Assembly: GCA_022791815.1 (NCBI GenBank)
Contig: JAAVZU010000021.1
Span: 1-49,438, forward strand
Direction: 5' to 3'
From: Lachnospiraceae bacterium
Lineage (GTDB): Bacteria > Bacillota > Clostridia > Lachnospirales > Lachnospiraceae
Length of the DNA: 49,438 bases
Shown here in pieces: positions 9,800 through 18,534 of the stretch. Positions within the stretch are counted from its first letter, which is position 1, and the number at the start of each line of letters is the position of its first letter. A model generated the notes under the pieces. It had not been told where the DNA came from, made no database searches, and was given only the letters and a program-made list of their open reading frames with translations. The position numbers were made by a program, and so were the translations under genes.

Positions 9800-9937
9800 A
9801 TCCAAACCCTTACACATCTTCGCGGAGCGTTTATGTTTTGACACAAGATTGTACTCTGTTTAATTATCTTATAAAGCTGCAACACCAATTACAACCCTAT
9901 TATTCTATCATTTATTTCCTCTTATGGCAAGACCTAA

Positions 9938-10399
9938 CTACTCCTGCCTTTCCATAATAAGTTTTCTAATTTTTTCCATTACTCTTGGCACCTCATCGCA
10001 ATTTCTGATTGCACACATAACCGTATCGTCGCCAGCAATTGACCCAACAATTCCTCGAATATGCAGTTCATCCAATGCTGCAGCCACTGCCATAGCCATG
10101 CCAGATACTGTCTTTATCACTAAAATATTTTGTGCCTGATCCATTGACAAAAATCCAGTTTTTAAAACTTGTACATATTTCGCATATAAATCACTCTCTT
10201 TATTTTCTAATACCACATAACGTTGTTTCCCATTGTTTCCAGCAACCTTTGTAAGTTTTAACTCCCGGATATCTCTGGATACAGTTGCTTGTGTCACACG
10301 GAAACCCGCCTCAAATAATTTCTCTGCTAATTCTTCTTGTGTATCCACATCGTATTTATTAATAATTTCTATAATCTTTGTATGCCTTTTTACTTTCAT
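9938..10399 (-). CDS. argR: ArgR, arginine repressor
   Basis: ArgR is the arginine-responsive repressor/activator of arginine metabolism (AhrC in Bacillus). The 153-residue protein has the N-terminal winged helix with the recognition motif QATVSRDIRELKLTKV (about residues 37-52) and the C-terminal hexamerisation and arginine-binding core GIVGSIAGDDTVMCAIRN, where the acidic pair contacts arginine. Start ATG follows GAGGGGG. It lies downstream of nadK with a 37-base gap, in the same place relative to tlyA and recN as in Bacillus, but yebC and the BIG2 gene separate it from recN. Confidence 0.96.
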   Translation of the reverse strand: MKVKRHTKIIEIINKYDVDTQEELAEKLFEAGFRVTQATVSRDIRELKLTKVAGNNGKQRYVVLENKESDLYAKYVQVLKTGFLSMDQAQNILVIKTVSGMAMAVAAALDELHIRGIVGSIAGDDTVMCAIRNCDEVPRVMEKIRKLIMERQE

Positions 10400-10436
10400 A
10401 CATTACCCCCTCTCTACAATGTTTTATCATAACAGT

Positions 10437-11309
10437 TTACGTCGTATCTTTGCCCATACCTAATTTATTGTGAAATATTTCAAGAAAATTGGCGCCATTT
10501 AATTTGATAAATCTTGTATTTTTTTCTGCTTTTTGAATAGAAATACTCTCTCCTGTATACATGGTACGCTGAATCATTCCATCTATGATAAGAATTCCTT
10601 CATCTTTTTTCTCTTCTTTGACATTTCCAATTTCTACAACAACCTCGTCTTTTGCAGACACCACCAAACTTCGATTATTTAAAGAATGGGGACATATAGG
10701 CGTAATAATAATTCCCTCCATTGTTGGCAGCATAACTGGTCCCCCTGCTGAAAGATTATAACCAGTCGATCCAGTAGGCGAAGAAATAACCACTCCATCT
10801 GCAATATAAAAGTCCAAAAGTTTTCCATTAATATAAACTTTCACACAAACTAAATGATAATAATGTCCTTTATTTATTACAATATCATTTAATGCCAATT
10901 GTTTTATTTCCTTCCCACTTTCGTCTTGGTAACTTCCCTCCAGCAACATTCTCTCTTCCATAACAAACTGATTTGCAATTAACTTATCCATTGCTGGGAT
11001 AAGGCGGTTTTCTTCTATATCAGCCAGAAAGCCTAAATTTCCTAAATTTACTCCCAAAATTGGCAGTCTTGTAGCTGCCAAATCATTAGCAGCCTGCAAT
11101 ATGGTTCCATCCCCGCCTAACACAATGACACACTGGGTGTCCTTTGGAATCTCCCCAATATCGGTAGAATACCCCTTGGTATCGTCCTGTCCATAATCTG
11201 TGGCAATAGAACAAAAACATCCCTTTTGTTCCAAATATTCTTTTATTTTTTTAGCTGACTTAAATCCCTTATCTTTACTCCCATTTGTGATAACAAAAAA
11301 ATGCTCCAT
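10437..11309 (-). CDS. nadK: NAD kinase
   Basis: Phosphorylates NAD to NADP using ATP or polyphosphate. The 290-residue protein shows the GGDGT motif (VIVLGGDGTILQAAN, about residues 63-77), the NLGNLGFLAD block, the NDIVI segment and the Gly-rich GSTGYNLSAGGPV loop, all typical. The start ATG is three bases after the tlyA stop codon, and AAGGAG lies inside the end of tlyA, so the two are translationally linked. Confidence 0.96.
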   Translation of the reverse strand: MEHFFVITNGSKDKGFKSAKKIKEYLEQKGCFCSIATDYGQDDTKGYSTDIGEIPKDTQCVIVLGGDGTILQAANDLAATRLPILGVNLGNLGFLADIEENRLIPAMDKLIANQFVMEERMLLEGSYQDESGKEIKQLALNDIVINKGHYYHLVCVKVYINGKLLDFYIADGVVISSPTGSTGYNLSAGGPVMLPTMEGIIITPICPHSLNNRSLVVSAKDEVVVEIGNVKEEKKDEGILIIDGMIQRTMYTGESISIQKAEKNTRFIKLNGANFLEIFHNKLGMGKDTT

Positions 11310-11311
11310 TG

Positions 11312-12139
11312 CTACTCCTTCAACATACTATGTGCCTGTTCTACACAAGCTTTTATACAGTCTTTTGTAATCTCGTCTTCTATCTCAGTTGGATTTGTTC
11401 CTATTTTCTTTATATGAAGCAAATATTCAATATTTCCCTCTGGTCCTTTAATTGGAGAAAAATCCAGTTTTAAGGGCAAAAATCCAATCTGTCTTGCAAA
11501 ATCTGTAACCTGTTCAATCACTTCAATATGTACACCCTTATCACGCACCACGCCTTTTTTTCCAACCTTTTCTCTTCCAGCTTCAAACTGCGGCTTAATC
11601 AAACATACTATTTCACCATCTTCCACTAACAAATCACGCACTGGTATCAGTACTTTTGTCAAGGAAATAAATGCGACATCAATAGATGCAAATTCAATAG
11701 TATCTTCTATTTGGTCTGGTGTTACATAACGAATATTTGTTTTTTCCATGGATACTACTCTTTCGTCATTCCGAAGCTTCCATGCAAGCTGGTTTGTTCC
11801 TACATCTACTGCATATACTTTCACTGCACCATTCTGCAACATACAATCTGTAAAACCACCTGTAGAAGATCCTACATCCATACAAATTTTCCCATTTAGT
11901 GTAACACCATACTGTTCAATGGCTTTTTCTAATTTATAGCCGCCCCTGCTTACATATTTCATAGTGTTACCTTTAACGGTAATTTGTACTTTCTCAGGAA
12001 AAGTAGTTCCTGCTTTATCCTCTCTTTGTTCATTTACAAAAACATTCCCTGACATAATAATGGCTTTCGCTTTTTCCCTAGATTCTGCTAAACCTCTTTT
12101 TACTAATAACACATCTAATCTTTCTTTTGCTTCTTTCAT
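11312..12139 (-). CDS. tlyA: TlyA-family rRNA 2'-O-methyltransferase
   Basis: TlyA-type proteins 2'-O-methylate rRNA and are also annotated as haemolysin-like (YqxC in Bacillus). The 275-residue protein has an N-terminal S4 RNA-binding domain (RLDVLLVKRGLAESREKAKA, about residues 7-66) followed by an FtsJ-like SAM-binding domain with DVGSSTGGFTDCMLQNGA as motif I and the KPQFEAGREKVGKKGVVRD segment. The start ATG is three bases after the dxs stop. Lies between dxs and nadK in one operon. Confidence 0.93.
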   Translation of the reverse strand: MKEAKERLDVLLVKRGLAESREKAKAIIMSGNVFVNEQREDKAGTTFPEKVQITVKGNTMKYVSRGGYKLEKAIEQYGVTLNGKICMDVGSSTGGFTDCMLQNGAVKVYAVDVGTNQLAWKLRNDERVVSMEKTNIRYVTPDQIEDTIEFASIDVAFISLTKVLIPVRDLLVEDGEIVCLIKPQFEAGREKVGKKGVVRDKGVHIEVIEQVTDFARQIGFLPLKLDFSPIKGPEGNIEYLLHIKKIGTNPTEIEDEITKDCIKACVEQAHSMLKE

Positions 12140-12141
12140 TT

Positions 12142-14019
12142 CTATCCCCGTTCTGATTTTATCTCACTCATAATCTGGTTATAAATACTTTGTGGGTCTA
12201 ATCCTAATCTCTGGTATAATTCATATACCTGTCCATGTTCCACAAACATATCCTTAATCGAAATATTAATATGTGATACAGGCAAATGCATCTTAGAAAT
12301 AAATCCTGAAACACTTTGTCCATATCCTCCCCACTCCACATTCTCTTCCATTGTTACCAATATATCATGATTCTTTGATAATTCTATAATAATCGTTTCA
12401 TCCAGCGGCTTTACAAACCGTACATTTACTATTGTAGCATCAATATTTTCTAAAAGAAGTAATTCTCTTACTTTTACTGCATGTTTTACCATACTTCCTA
12501 CTGCAAGAAGTGCTACTTTTCTTCCTTTTACTAGTATTTCACTTTTTCCATATTCTAAGGGTTCTCTACATTCCTGTAGTTCCTGGTATGCTGTACCTCT
12601 TGGGAAACGTAATGCAACTGGACGCTGCAAATCTATTGCAAAATCTAACATTTCTTCTAACTCCCAATCATTTTTAGGGGCAAGAATTGTCATATTAGGT
12701 ATACTTCCAAGAAAAGATAAATCAAAAATCCCCTGATGTGTTTCTCCATCATTCCCTACTATACCAGCCCTGTCAAGAATAAATACTACTGGAAAATTTC
12801 CAAGACAGACATCATGAAGTATCTGGTCATAAGCCCTCTGCATAAAAGTGGAATAAATGGCTACTACTGGTATCATCCCCGCTCTTGCCATTCCTGCGGC
12901 AAATGTCACTGCATGTTCCTCTGCAATTCCTACATCCACAAATCTTCTTGGATATTCCTGTTTAAATGCAGCAAGACCAGTTCCACTTGGCATTGCAGCA
13001 GTAATTGCAGTAATTTTTTTATTATTACTTGCAAGTTCAATTAACTTTTTGCTAAATATTTCTGTATAACTAATGCCACCTTTGGGAGACAGATTTTTTC
13101 CATTCTCTACCCGGAAAGGATTTACGCCATGAAAGGCAGAAGGATAACGTTCCGCAATCCGGTAACCTTTACCTTTTTTAGTTATTACATGAACAATAAC
13201 TGGTCCTCTTACTAGTTGCGCCCTTTGAAACATTTCCAGCATTTCTGAAACATTATGCCCATCGATAGGACCTAGGTAAGTAATTCCCATATCTTCAAAC
13301 AACATGCCAGGAACCACAAAACGCTTAATAGATTCTTTAGAACGACGAACCTTACTAACAAGTGTTTCTCCAATTTGAGGAATTTTTAACATAGCCTGCT
13401 CTACACTCATCTTAAGGTTACTGTATCGAATATCAGTTCTTATCTTCCCTAAGTAAGTTGCCATACCACCTACATTCTCTGAAATGGACATGTTATTATC
13501 ATTAAGAATTACAATCATATTGGTATGCAATCTTGCCGCATTATTCAATGCCTCATAAGCCATTCCGCCAGAAAGTGCACCATCCCCTATTACAGCAGCC
13601 ACTTTATTCTTTTTCCCTTGTAAATCTCTTGCCTTTGCCATTCCAAGTGCAGCAGAAATTGAAGTAGAACTATGACCTGTATTAAAGGCATCTGTATCAC
13701 TTTCTACACATTTTGGAAATCCACTCATCCCATCCAACTGGCGAAGGGTATCAAAGCCTGCTTTACGTCCTGTTAGAATTTTATGAACATAAGATTGATG
13801 CCCCACATCCCATACCAATTTATCTTCTGGAAAATCTAAAAATAAATGTAATGCCATAGTAAGCTCTACTACTCCAAGGTTAGAAGAAAGATGTCCTCCT
13901 GTTTTACTTACCTTTTCTAACAAAAATTCCCGAATTTCCGCTGCCAAACCAGACCAATCTTCTTTTGCAACTTTTTTAATGTCATTTGCCTGTTCTATTT
14001 TATCTAAAATCTTTGGCAT
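12142..14019 (-). CDS. dxs: 1-deoxy-D-xylulose-5-phosphate synthase
   Basis: First enzyme of the MEP isoprenoid pathway, a thiamine-diphosphate enzyme joining pyruvate and glyceraldehyde 3-phosphate. The 625-residue protein has the ThDP motif GDGALSGGMAYEALNNA (about residues 145-165), HLSSNLGVVELT near the N-terminus, the pyrimidine-domain motif DRAGIVGNDGETHQG and the C-terminal transketolase-like domain with NVRFVKPLDE. I chose the ATG at 14019, eight bases after GGAGG; the in-frame ATG at 14034 precedes that site. With ispA next door it supplies isoprenoid precursors. Confidence 0.97.
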   Translation of the reverse strand: MPKILDKIEQANDIKKVAKEDWSGLAAEIREFLLEKVSKTGGHLSSNLGVVELTMALHLFLDFPEDKLVWDVGHQSYVHKILTGRKAGFDTLRQLDGMSGFPKCVESDTDAFNTGHSSTSISAALGMAKARDLQGKKNKVAAVIGDGALSGGMAYEALNNAARLHTNMIVILNDNNMSISENVGGMATYLGKIRTDIRYSNLKMSVEQAMLKIPQIGETLVSKVRRSKESIKRFVVPGMLFEDMGITYLGPIDGHNVSEMLEMFQRAQLVRGPVIVHVITKKGKGYRIAERYPSAFHGVNPFRVENGKNLSPKGGISYTEIFSKKLIELASNNKKITAITAAMPSGTGLAAFKQEYPRRFVDVGIAEEHAVTFAAGMARAGMIPVVAIYSTFMQRAYDQILHDVCLGNFPVVFILDRAGIVGNDGETHQGIFDLSFLGSIPNMTILAPKNDWELEEMLDFAIDLQRPVALRFPRGTAYQELQECREPLEYGKSEILVKGRKVALLAVGSMVKHAVKVRELLLLENIDATIVNVRFVKPLDETIIIELSKNHDILVTMEENVEWGGYGQSVSGFISKMHLPVSHINISIKDMFVEHGQVYELYQRLGLDPQSIYNQIMSEIKSERG

Positions 14020-14089
14020 AACTACTGCCTCCATCCTTAACTGTTCTCTTTGTTGTAACTATTCATAGTTCAAAACAGTAACTCTTTAT

Positions 14090-14980
14090 TTATTTATCCC
14101 TAAATATCAAATACTGAACCATTTCTTCCATGAATTTATTTTTCCTTGGAAAATTCTCCAGCATATTCAGAGCATCTAGGGAAAGAACCTTTACCATTTC
14201 TTTTGCTTCCTCTAATCCAAATAAAGTAACATAAGTGGTTTTATGATTTTTCTCATCACTATTTATCGGTTTTCCAATAACTTGTTCTTTTCCAATTACA
14301 TCCAAAATATCATCCTGTATTTGAAATGCCAGTCCTATTTTTTTTCCAACCTCTCCTATTTCATCCACTTTGGATTCTTCTGCACCTGCAAGAATTGCTC
14401 CTATCATCATAGAACATTCAATTAATGCCCCTGTTTTTAACTGATAAATAAAATCCAGCTTGTCTTTATCTATAGGCTGGTCACAATTTTCTACATCAAC
14501 TGCCTGTCCACCAATCATGCCTCGAATTCCAGGCTTCTGGGTTAAAACTGTAAATGCCCTGGCTACACGAAATATATCAATTGTACCTGTAAATGCTCTG
14601 GCTGCCACCTCAAAACTATAGTTTAATAAAGCATCTCCAGCTAAAATTCCCATAGCCTCTCCATATACTTTATGAGTTGTTAATCTTCCCCTTCGGTAAT
14701 CATCATTATCCATAGCAGGTAAATCATCATGTACCAGCGAATACGTGTGTATCATCTCCATAGCAGCAAGAAAAGGAGCAATTTCATTTTCTTCTTCCCC
14801 ACCAAATAAACGATATGTCTCAAGCATCAACATTGGACGAATCCGTTTACCACCAGCTAACATACTATAATTCATAGCAGAAAGTAAAGTCTTCTCAAAT
14901 CCTTCTTCTTTGGGTAAATATCTCTCTATCACTTCATCAATATAAGTTACCCTTTCTTTCATTTCCGTATTAAAGTCCAT
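14090..14980 (-). CDS. ispA: Farnesyl/geranyl diphosphate synthase (polyprenyl synthase)
   Basis: Condenses IPP with allylic diphosphates to make the C15 precursor of undecaprenyl phosphate and other isoprenoids. The 296-residue protein carries the first Asp-rich motif DDLPAMDNDD (about residues 82-91), the GKRIRPML block before it, and the second motif FQIQDDILD (about 221-229). Length is normal for bacterial IspA. The start ATG follows AGGAG, and the stop of xseB is 10 bases upstream, giving the standard xseA-xseB-ispA-dxs order. Confidence 0.95.
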   Translation of the reverse strand: MDFNTEMKERVTYIDEVIERYLPKEEGFEKTLLSAMNYSMLAGGKRIRPMLMLETYRLFGGEEENEIAPFLAAMEMIHTYSLVHDDLPAMDNDDYRRGRLTTHKVYGEAMGILAGDALLNYSFEVAARAFTGTIDIFRVARAFTVLTQKPGIRGMIGGQAVDVENCDQPIDKDKLDFIYQLKTGALIECSMMIGAILAGAEESKVDEIGEVGKKIGLAFQIQDDILDVIGKEQVIGKPINSDEKNHKTTYVTLFGLEEAKEMVKVLSLDALNMLENFPRKNKFMEEMVQYLIFRDK

Positions 14981-14989
14981 ATATATCTC

Positions 14990-15178
14990 CTATTCTTCGG
15001 TTAAAACCACTAGTTCTTTCTCCACCTTGTCAATCGCTGTGTTGCACTTCTTTAATAGTTTCATACCTTCTTGATACAAACGGAAAGATTCCTCCAGACT
15101 AATTTCTTCATCCTCCAATTTTCCAAGGATTTCTTCTAAAGATTCAAAAGATTCCTCTAAAGATATCGTTTTTGCCAC
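14990..15178 (-). CDS. xseB: Exodeoxyribonuclease VII small subunit
   Basis: Small helical subunit that assembles with XseA into the single-strand-specific exonuclease VII. The 62-residue sequence has the family pattern SFEEALxxLExIVxxLE (here SFESLEEILGKLEDEEISLE) and LYQEGMKLLKKCNTAIDKVE. It starts at GTG, with GGGAGG eight bases upstream; no ATG is available. It lies 32 bases after xseA. Confidence 0.94.
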   Translation of the reverse strand: MAKTISLEESFESLEEILGKLEDEEISLEESFRLYQEGMKLLKKCNTAIDKVEKELVVLTEE

Positions 15179-15210
15179 TTACAAAACCTCCCTTTAAATA
15201 TTTATCTCAA

Positions 15211-16419
15211 TTATCTTTCTTGTTTTTCTATTTTGTCAATGGTTGCCTCTAAATTACCATCTGTCACTGATATAAACAGCTTTTGTCCTTTTTCTACTTG
15301 TTTGATAGAATTTATAGTTTTACCTTCTTCATTTGCAACAAATGCATATCCCTGGCTTAATTTCCGAAGTGGGGACAGTCCCCGCATCCGTTCTGCATAT
15401 ACAGCAAGCCGATAACGGTTTTGTTGTACATTTTGTCTCATAAGCAGTTCCAGTCTGTCTTCTATATCCAATAACCGCTGTCTTTTTTGTTGTATTTTAC
15501 TCTTTGGATTGCCATATTCCAAGCGAAGTTTTATTTGTTCTAAATAATTTCTTTTCAACTTTATTTTTTGATTCATTAACTGTAAAAGAAGCTGCTTATA
15601 TTCATCCATTTGAGCAAATATCTCTCTTATATCACATACAGCAAGCTCTGCTGCAGCAGAAGGTGTTGGTGCCCGTAAATCTGCCACAAAATCTGCAATG
15701 GTTACATCGGTCTCATGTCCTACTGCAGATATAATAGGGGTATTACAATTAAAAATAGCCCTTGCCACTTCTTCTTCATTAAAAGCCCATAAGTCCTCTA
15801 TTGATCCACCACCACGCCCAACAATAATTACATCCATATTCATGCTATCTAATACCTCAATACCTCTTACAATTGTGGCTGCTGCCCCTTCTCCTTGAAC
15901 TTTCGCAGGATAAAGATATAATTTGATATAAGGATTACGCCTTGTAGATATATTTTGGATATCATGTATTGCTGCCCCAGTAACCGCTGTCACAATTCCT
16001 ACTTTTTTTGCATATTTAGGAATAGGCTGTTTGTATTCGCCTGCAAACAACCCTTCTTCTTCTAATTCTGTCTTTAATTGTAAAAATTTCTCATATAACA
16101 ACCCAGCACCATCCAGACGGATTTCTCTAGCATATAATTGATACTTACCATCACGTTCATATATAGATATATTTCCTTGAGCCATCACAGACTGGCCATC
16201 CTGAAGTTTAAAATTCAGTCCAGCTCTATGAGCAGCAAACATAACACAAGATATCTGCCCAGACTTGTCTTTCAAAGTAAAATAGATATGACCAGAGGTG
16301 TGATACTTACAATTTGATATCTCTCCCTTTATCCATATCCGTCCTAATGCAAAATCTGAATCAAATATATGTTTTATATACCGGTTAATTTCAGAAACCC
16401 AGTATGCCTTCTCATTCAT
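15211..16419 (-). CDS. xseA: Exodeoxyribonuclease VII large subunit
   Basis: Catalytic subunit of exonuclease VII, which degrades single-stranded DNA. The 402-residue protein has an N-terminal OB fold (about residues 1-100, IWIKGEISNCKYHTSGHIYFTLKD), the conserved catalytic domain with GIVTAVTGAAIHDI and the hallmark VIIVGRGGGSIEDLWAFNEE (about 185-204), then HETDVTIADFVADLRAPTPSAAAE, and a C-terminal coiled-coil region. Starts at ATG after GGGAG. Separated from nusB by a hairpin. Confidence 0.96.
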   Translation of the reverse strand: MNEKAYWVSEINRYIKHIFDSDFALGRIWIKGEISNCKYHTSGHIYFTLKDKSGQISCVMFAAHRAGLNFKLQDGQSVMAQGNISIYERDGKYQLYAREIRLDGAGLLYEKFLQLKTELEEEGLFAGEYKQPIPKYAKKVGIVTAVTGAAIHDIQNISTRRNPYIKLYLYPAKVQGEGAAATIVRGIEVLDSMNMDVIIVGRGGGSIEDLWAFNEEEVARAIFNCNTPIISAVGHETDVTIADFVADLRAPTPSAAAELAVCDIREIFAQMDEYKQLLLQLMNQKIKLKRNYLEQIKLRLEYGNPKSKIQQKRQRLLDIEDRLELLMRQNVQQNRYRLAVYAERMRGLSPLRKLSQGYAFVANEEGKTINSIKQVEKGQKLFISVTDGNLEATIDKIEKQER

Positions 16420-16498
16420 TCTACTCTCCCGTTCTCTTTTAAATACAACAGTTTGACTATGCTTTCTTGCCTGCTATATTATCTATTAAACATAGACC

Positions 16499-16527
16499 AA
16501 AAAGGTTGAATATACTTCAACCTTTTT
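16499..16527 (-). terminator. Intrinsic terminator overlapping the end of nusB
   Basis: Perfect 12-bp stem, AAAAAGGTTGAA with TTCAACCTTTTT and a 5-base loop. On the minus strand the hairpin ends in a T-run. The first arm includes the last codons and stop of nusB, so the nusB message ends in this hairpin just before xseA. Read-through would make nusB-xseA a partial operon. Confidence 0.75.
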
Positions 16528-16930
16528 CTATCACATCTGCTACTTTTGCTAAAATTCCATTTACAAAAGAAGGTGAACTATCCTGTCCATATTTTTTTGC
16601 AATTTCCACTGCCTCATTGATTGCTACACTTACAGGAATTTCTTCATCATATTTCATCTCGTAGACTGCCAGCCGCATAATTGCCAAATCTACCTTAAAC
16701 ATACGCTTCAGCTTCCATCCTTCTGAAACACTCTCAATCAGAGAATCAATTTCTTCTAATAATTCTAGTACATTTTGGAATTTATCTTGTATATATGCCA
16801 CATCATCCTTTTTCGGTGCAATAATATCATTCATGTAATACGATATCTGCTCTGGTAATTCCTCTTTTGTATGGAATTCTGTCTGAAATAGCATGACCAT
16901 TAGGTGTTCTCTACATTCTCTTCGTGTCAT
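16517..16930 (-). CDS. nusB: NusB transcription antitermination factor
   Basis: NusB binds boxA RNA with NusE (S10) in rRNA antitermination. The 137-residue all-helical protein begins TRRECREHLMVMLFQTEF and has the conserved C-terminal block DLAIMRLAVYEMKYDEEIPVSVAINEAVEIAKKYG followed by FVNGILAKVADV, which identify the family. Start ATG is preceded by AGGAG at 11 bases. The coding end forms part of a terminator stem. The upstream neighbour is the Asp23-family gene, as with yqhY-nusB in Bacillus. Confidence 0.96.
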   Translation of the reverse strand: MTRRECREHLMVMLFQTEFHTKEELPEQISYYMNDIIAPKKDDVAYIQDKFQNVLELLEEIDSLIESVSEGWKLKRMFKVDLAIMRLAVYEMKYDEEIPVSVAINEAVEIAKKYGQDSSPSFVNGILAKVADVIEKG

Positions 16931-17024
16931 CTTATGCCTAACTCCTATCTTTCATCTGTTTCATTTGATTCAATGTTATTCAAAGCAGATATTTATTTCC
17001 GCTTCGTTGCGTAATTTATAATAC

Positions 17025-17048
17025 AAAACAGATTTTTTAATCTGCTTT
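17025..17048 (-). terminator. Hairpin between the Asp23 gene and nusB
   Basis: AAAGCAGATT pairs with AATCTGTTTT on the minus strand (one mismatch), followed by GTATTATAAATT. A weak terminator or an RNA processing structure; its T-tract is interrupted. Confidence 0.35.
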
Positions 17049-17249
17049 ACAACTTAACTTACTCCTTTGATTCTGTTAGATTGTAACAGTTCAGCCATGC
17101 CATTCATATTTTGCCAGAATATATATTATGATTAAAGAGATTATGAATAAAAATACTGATTATTACTCACTATGCGCAAGTACAAACTAAGTATATGTTT
17201 ATCAATAACACTTTCATGGCAAAATACTCATGTATGATGTTAAGCATAG

Positions 17250-17314
17250 AAAAGTATATGTGCAAGTTCCCTTCTGCGAACAAGCTTCCTTGTATAACTT
17301 GCACATATACTTTT
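17250..17314 (-). terminator. Long perfect hairpin after the Asp23-family gene
   Basis: A 19-bp perfect stem, AAAAGTATATGTGCAAGTT (17250-17268) with its exact complement at 17296-17314, encloses a 27-base loop that itself can form ACAAG/CTTGT. It starts 20 bases past the stop of the Asp23-family gene and ends in CTTTT on the minus strand. The arm is shared with the hairpin after recN at 2718-2774. Confidence 0.65.
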
Positions 17315-17333
17315 GCATGGCCAAACTATTACA

Positions 17334-17711
17334 TCAAATTGCTACTCCTGCAATTCTTACATTGACTTCTGCAACCTTTAAACCTGTCATATTTTCAATC
17401 GCACTCTTTACTTTGTCCTGTACTTGTTCAGATGTTTTTGGAATATTATATCCATATTCCATATTAAGTGCCATATCCACTATAACTGCCTCTGGGGATA
17501 CTTGAACCTTTACTCCTTTAGCAAGATTCTTCATTCCAAGTTTGCCTACTAATTCATTGGTAATATTTCCTGCCATAGAAGATACACCTTCTACTTCAGT
17601 TGCTGCAAGTCCGGCAATAATTGCTACTACTTCATCTGCAATTCTTACCTCTCCAATATTTCCTTCATCTAATAAATTATAGGCTCCTGCCTTTTCCATC
17701 TCTTTTGCCAC
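17334..17711 (-). CDS. Asp23/Gls24 family protein (YqhY-like)
   Basis: Asp23/Gls24 (DUF322) proteins are small cell-envelope or stress-associated proteins; YqhY in Bacillus lies at this same position beside the accBC/nusB genes and affects acetyl-CoA carboxylase activity. The 125-residue product has the family blocks GEVRIADEVVAIIAGLAATEVEGV and NIPKTSEQVQDKVKSAIENMTG, ending VNVRIAGVAI. It starts at GTG with AGGAGG seven bases upstream. Function in this organism is not determined by sequence. Confidence 0.92.
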   Translation of the reverse strand: MAKEMEKAGAYNLLDEGNIGEVRIADEVVAIIAGLAATEVEGVSSMAGNITNELVGKLGMKNLAKGVKVQVSPEAVIVDMALNMEYGYNIPKTSEQVQDKVKSAIENMTGLKVAEVNVRIAGVAI

Positions 17712-17784
17712 TTTCCTACCTCCTATTTCTTATCTATCTATTTGTAACAACTCAGACAATCTTACTGTTACATTGTTCTATTCT

Positions 17785-17812
17785 ATTATAACAAACTTAT
17801 AAATTTTTGCAA
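17785..17812 (-). promoter_or_regulatory. Sigma-A-type promoter of the Asp23-family gene
   Basis: On the minus strand TTGCAA (17807-17812), a 16-base spacer and a perfect TATAAT (17785-17790) lie 73 bases upstream of the GTG start. This suggests vegetative expression separate from the spoIIIA operon immediately upstream. Confidence 0.55.
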
Positions 17813-17856
17813 TTATTTCTCTTATTCTTTTAATTCAAATTGTAACAGTTCTTCAC

Positions 17857-18501
17857 TTATTTCTCTTTTGCTGTAGAAATTACAATATTTTCTAGAGATA
17901 CCTCAGTCTTTCTGGTAACAATATCCTCAATTTGTATAATGTCTTGTTCTGTTAGATCTTTTTGATTGATTACCACATCTACATGATTTTTTTCCATGCT
18001 TACCACAGATTCTGGAAATCCTTTCGCAGAAAGAAGAGTTTCTGCAGCGTTTTCTTTTTCTGCAAAATCTGCTATTTCCATTATGGAATCAATTGCTTCA
18101 TTTTTCTGTTTTTCTGTAGCATTTACATTATTAATAATTTCTGTAAGCATTTCTTTATTTTCAGCTCTTGTCTGTTCTCTTTGCAACTTTATCGAATAAA
18201 ATGCCTGGTTACTCTTTGCACTGGTCAGCACAGCTTCTCCCACTTCTGAATCTGTATCCTTTCCTTCATCAATTAATTTATCTGTTGTGTCTGCCACTTC
18301 CTTATTTTGTTCTTCCTCTTCATTCTTATCTTCCCCATTATTTACTGTTTCTACACTCTCATCTTTTTGTCCCTGGGCAAGTTTTGCCCAATCCAGTCCC
18401 TCTGACAGATTGTTGCCGGTAAAATTCAAATACCCTGCTACTGCCACCATTAGTACCAACGCTGTAATAATAATTTGATTTTTTTTCCAAATTCCTTTCA
18501 A
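17857..18501 (-). CDS. spoIIIAH: SpoIIIAH, channel component
   Basis: SpoIIIAH sits in the mother-cell membrane and binds forespore SpoIIQ across the intermembrane space. The 214-residue protein has one N-terminal membrane segment (KKNQIIITALVLMVAVAGYLNF), a long acidic linker rich in Glu/Lys/Asp (about residues 40-90), and a C-terminal ring-forming (YscJ/FliF-like) domain, SKGFPESVVSMEKNHVDVVI onward. I prefer the TTG start at 18501, five bases after GGAGG; an in-frame ATG at 18513 has no ribosome-binding site. It is the last gene of the operon. In other clostridia the SpoIIQ partner can be replaced; none is in the window. Confidence 0.94.
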   Translation of the reverse strand: MKGIWKKNQIIITALVLMVAVAGYLNFTGNNLSEGLDWAKLAQGQKDESVETVNNGEDKNEEEEQNKEVADTTDKLIDEGKDTDSEVGEAVLTSAKSNQAFYSIKLQREQTRAENKEMLTEIINNVNATEKQKNEAIDSIMEIADFAEKENAAETLLSAKGFPESVVSMEKNHVDVVINQKDLTEQDIIQIEDIVTRKTEVSLENIVISTAKEK

Positions 18502-18534
18502 CGCAACCTCCATCCCGTATTATAAACAATACGA

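Larger units (their letters stand above)
16931..17333. other. 403-base gap between the Asp23 gene and nusB, rich in short repeats
   Basis: The gap contains, in + coordinates: a hairpin at 17025-17048; TTGTAACAGTTCAG at 17081-17094 followed by CCATTCATATTTTGCC at 17100-17115 (the latter recurs at 32771-32786); TTATCAATAACACTTTCAT at 17199-17217 (recurs at 30405-30423 with one change); and the long hairpin at 17250-17314. No gene is visible. These are the clearest examples of the dispersed intergenic repeats of this window. Confidence 0.6.

Noticed and set aside
12736-13069. Two plus-strand frames of 102 and 70 codons opposite dxs
   Set aside because: They are antisense to conserved Dxs motifs and lack ribosome-binding sites.
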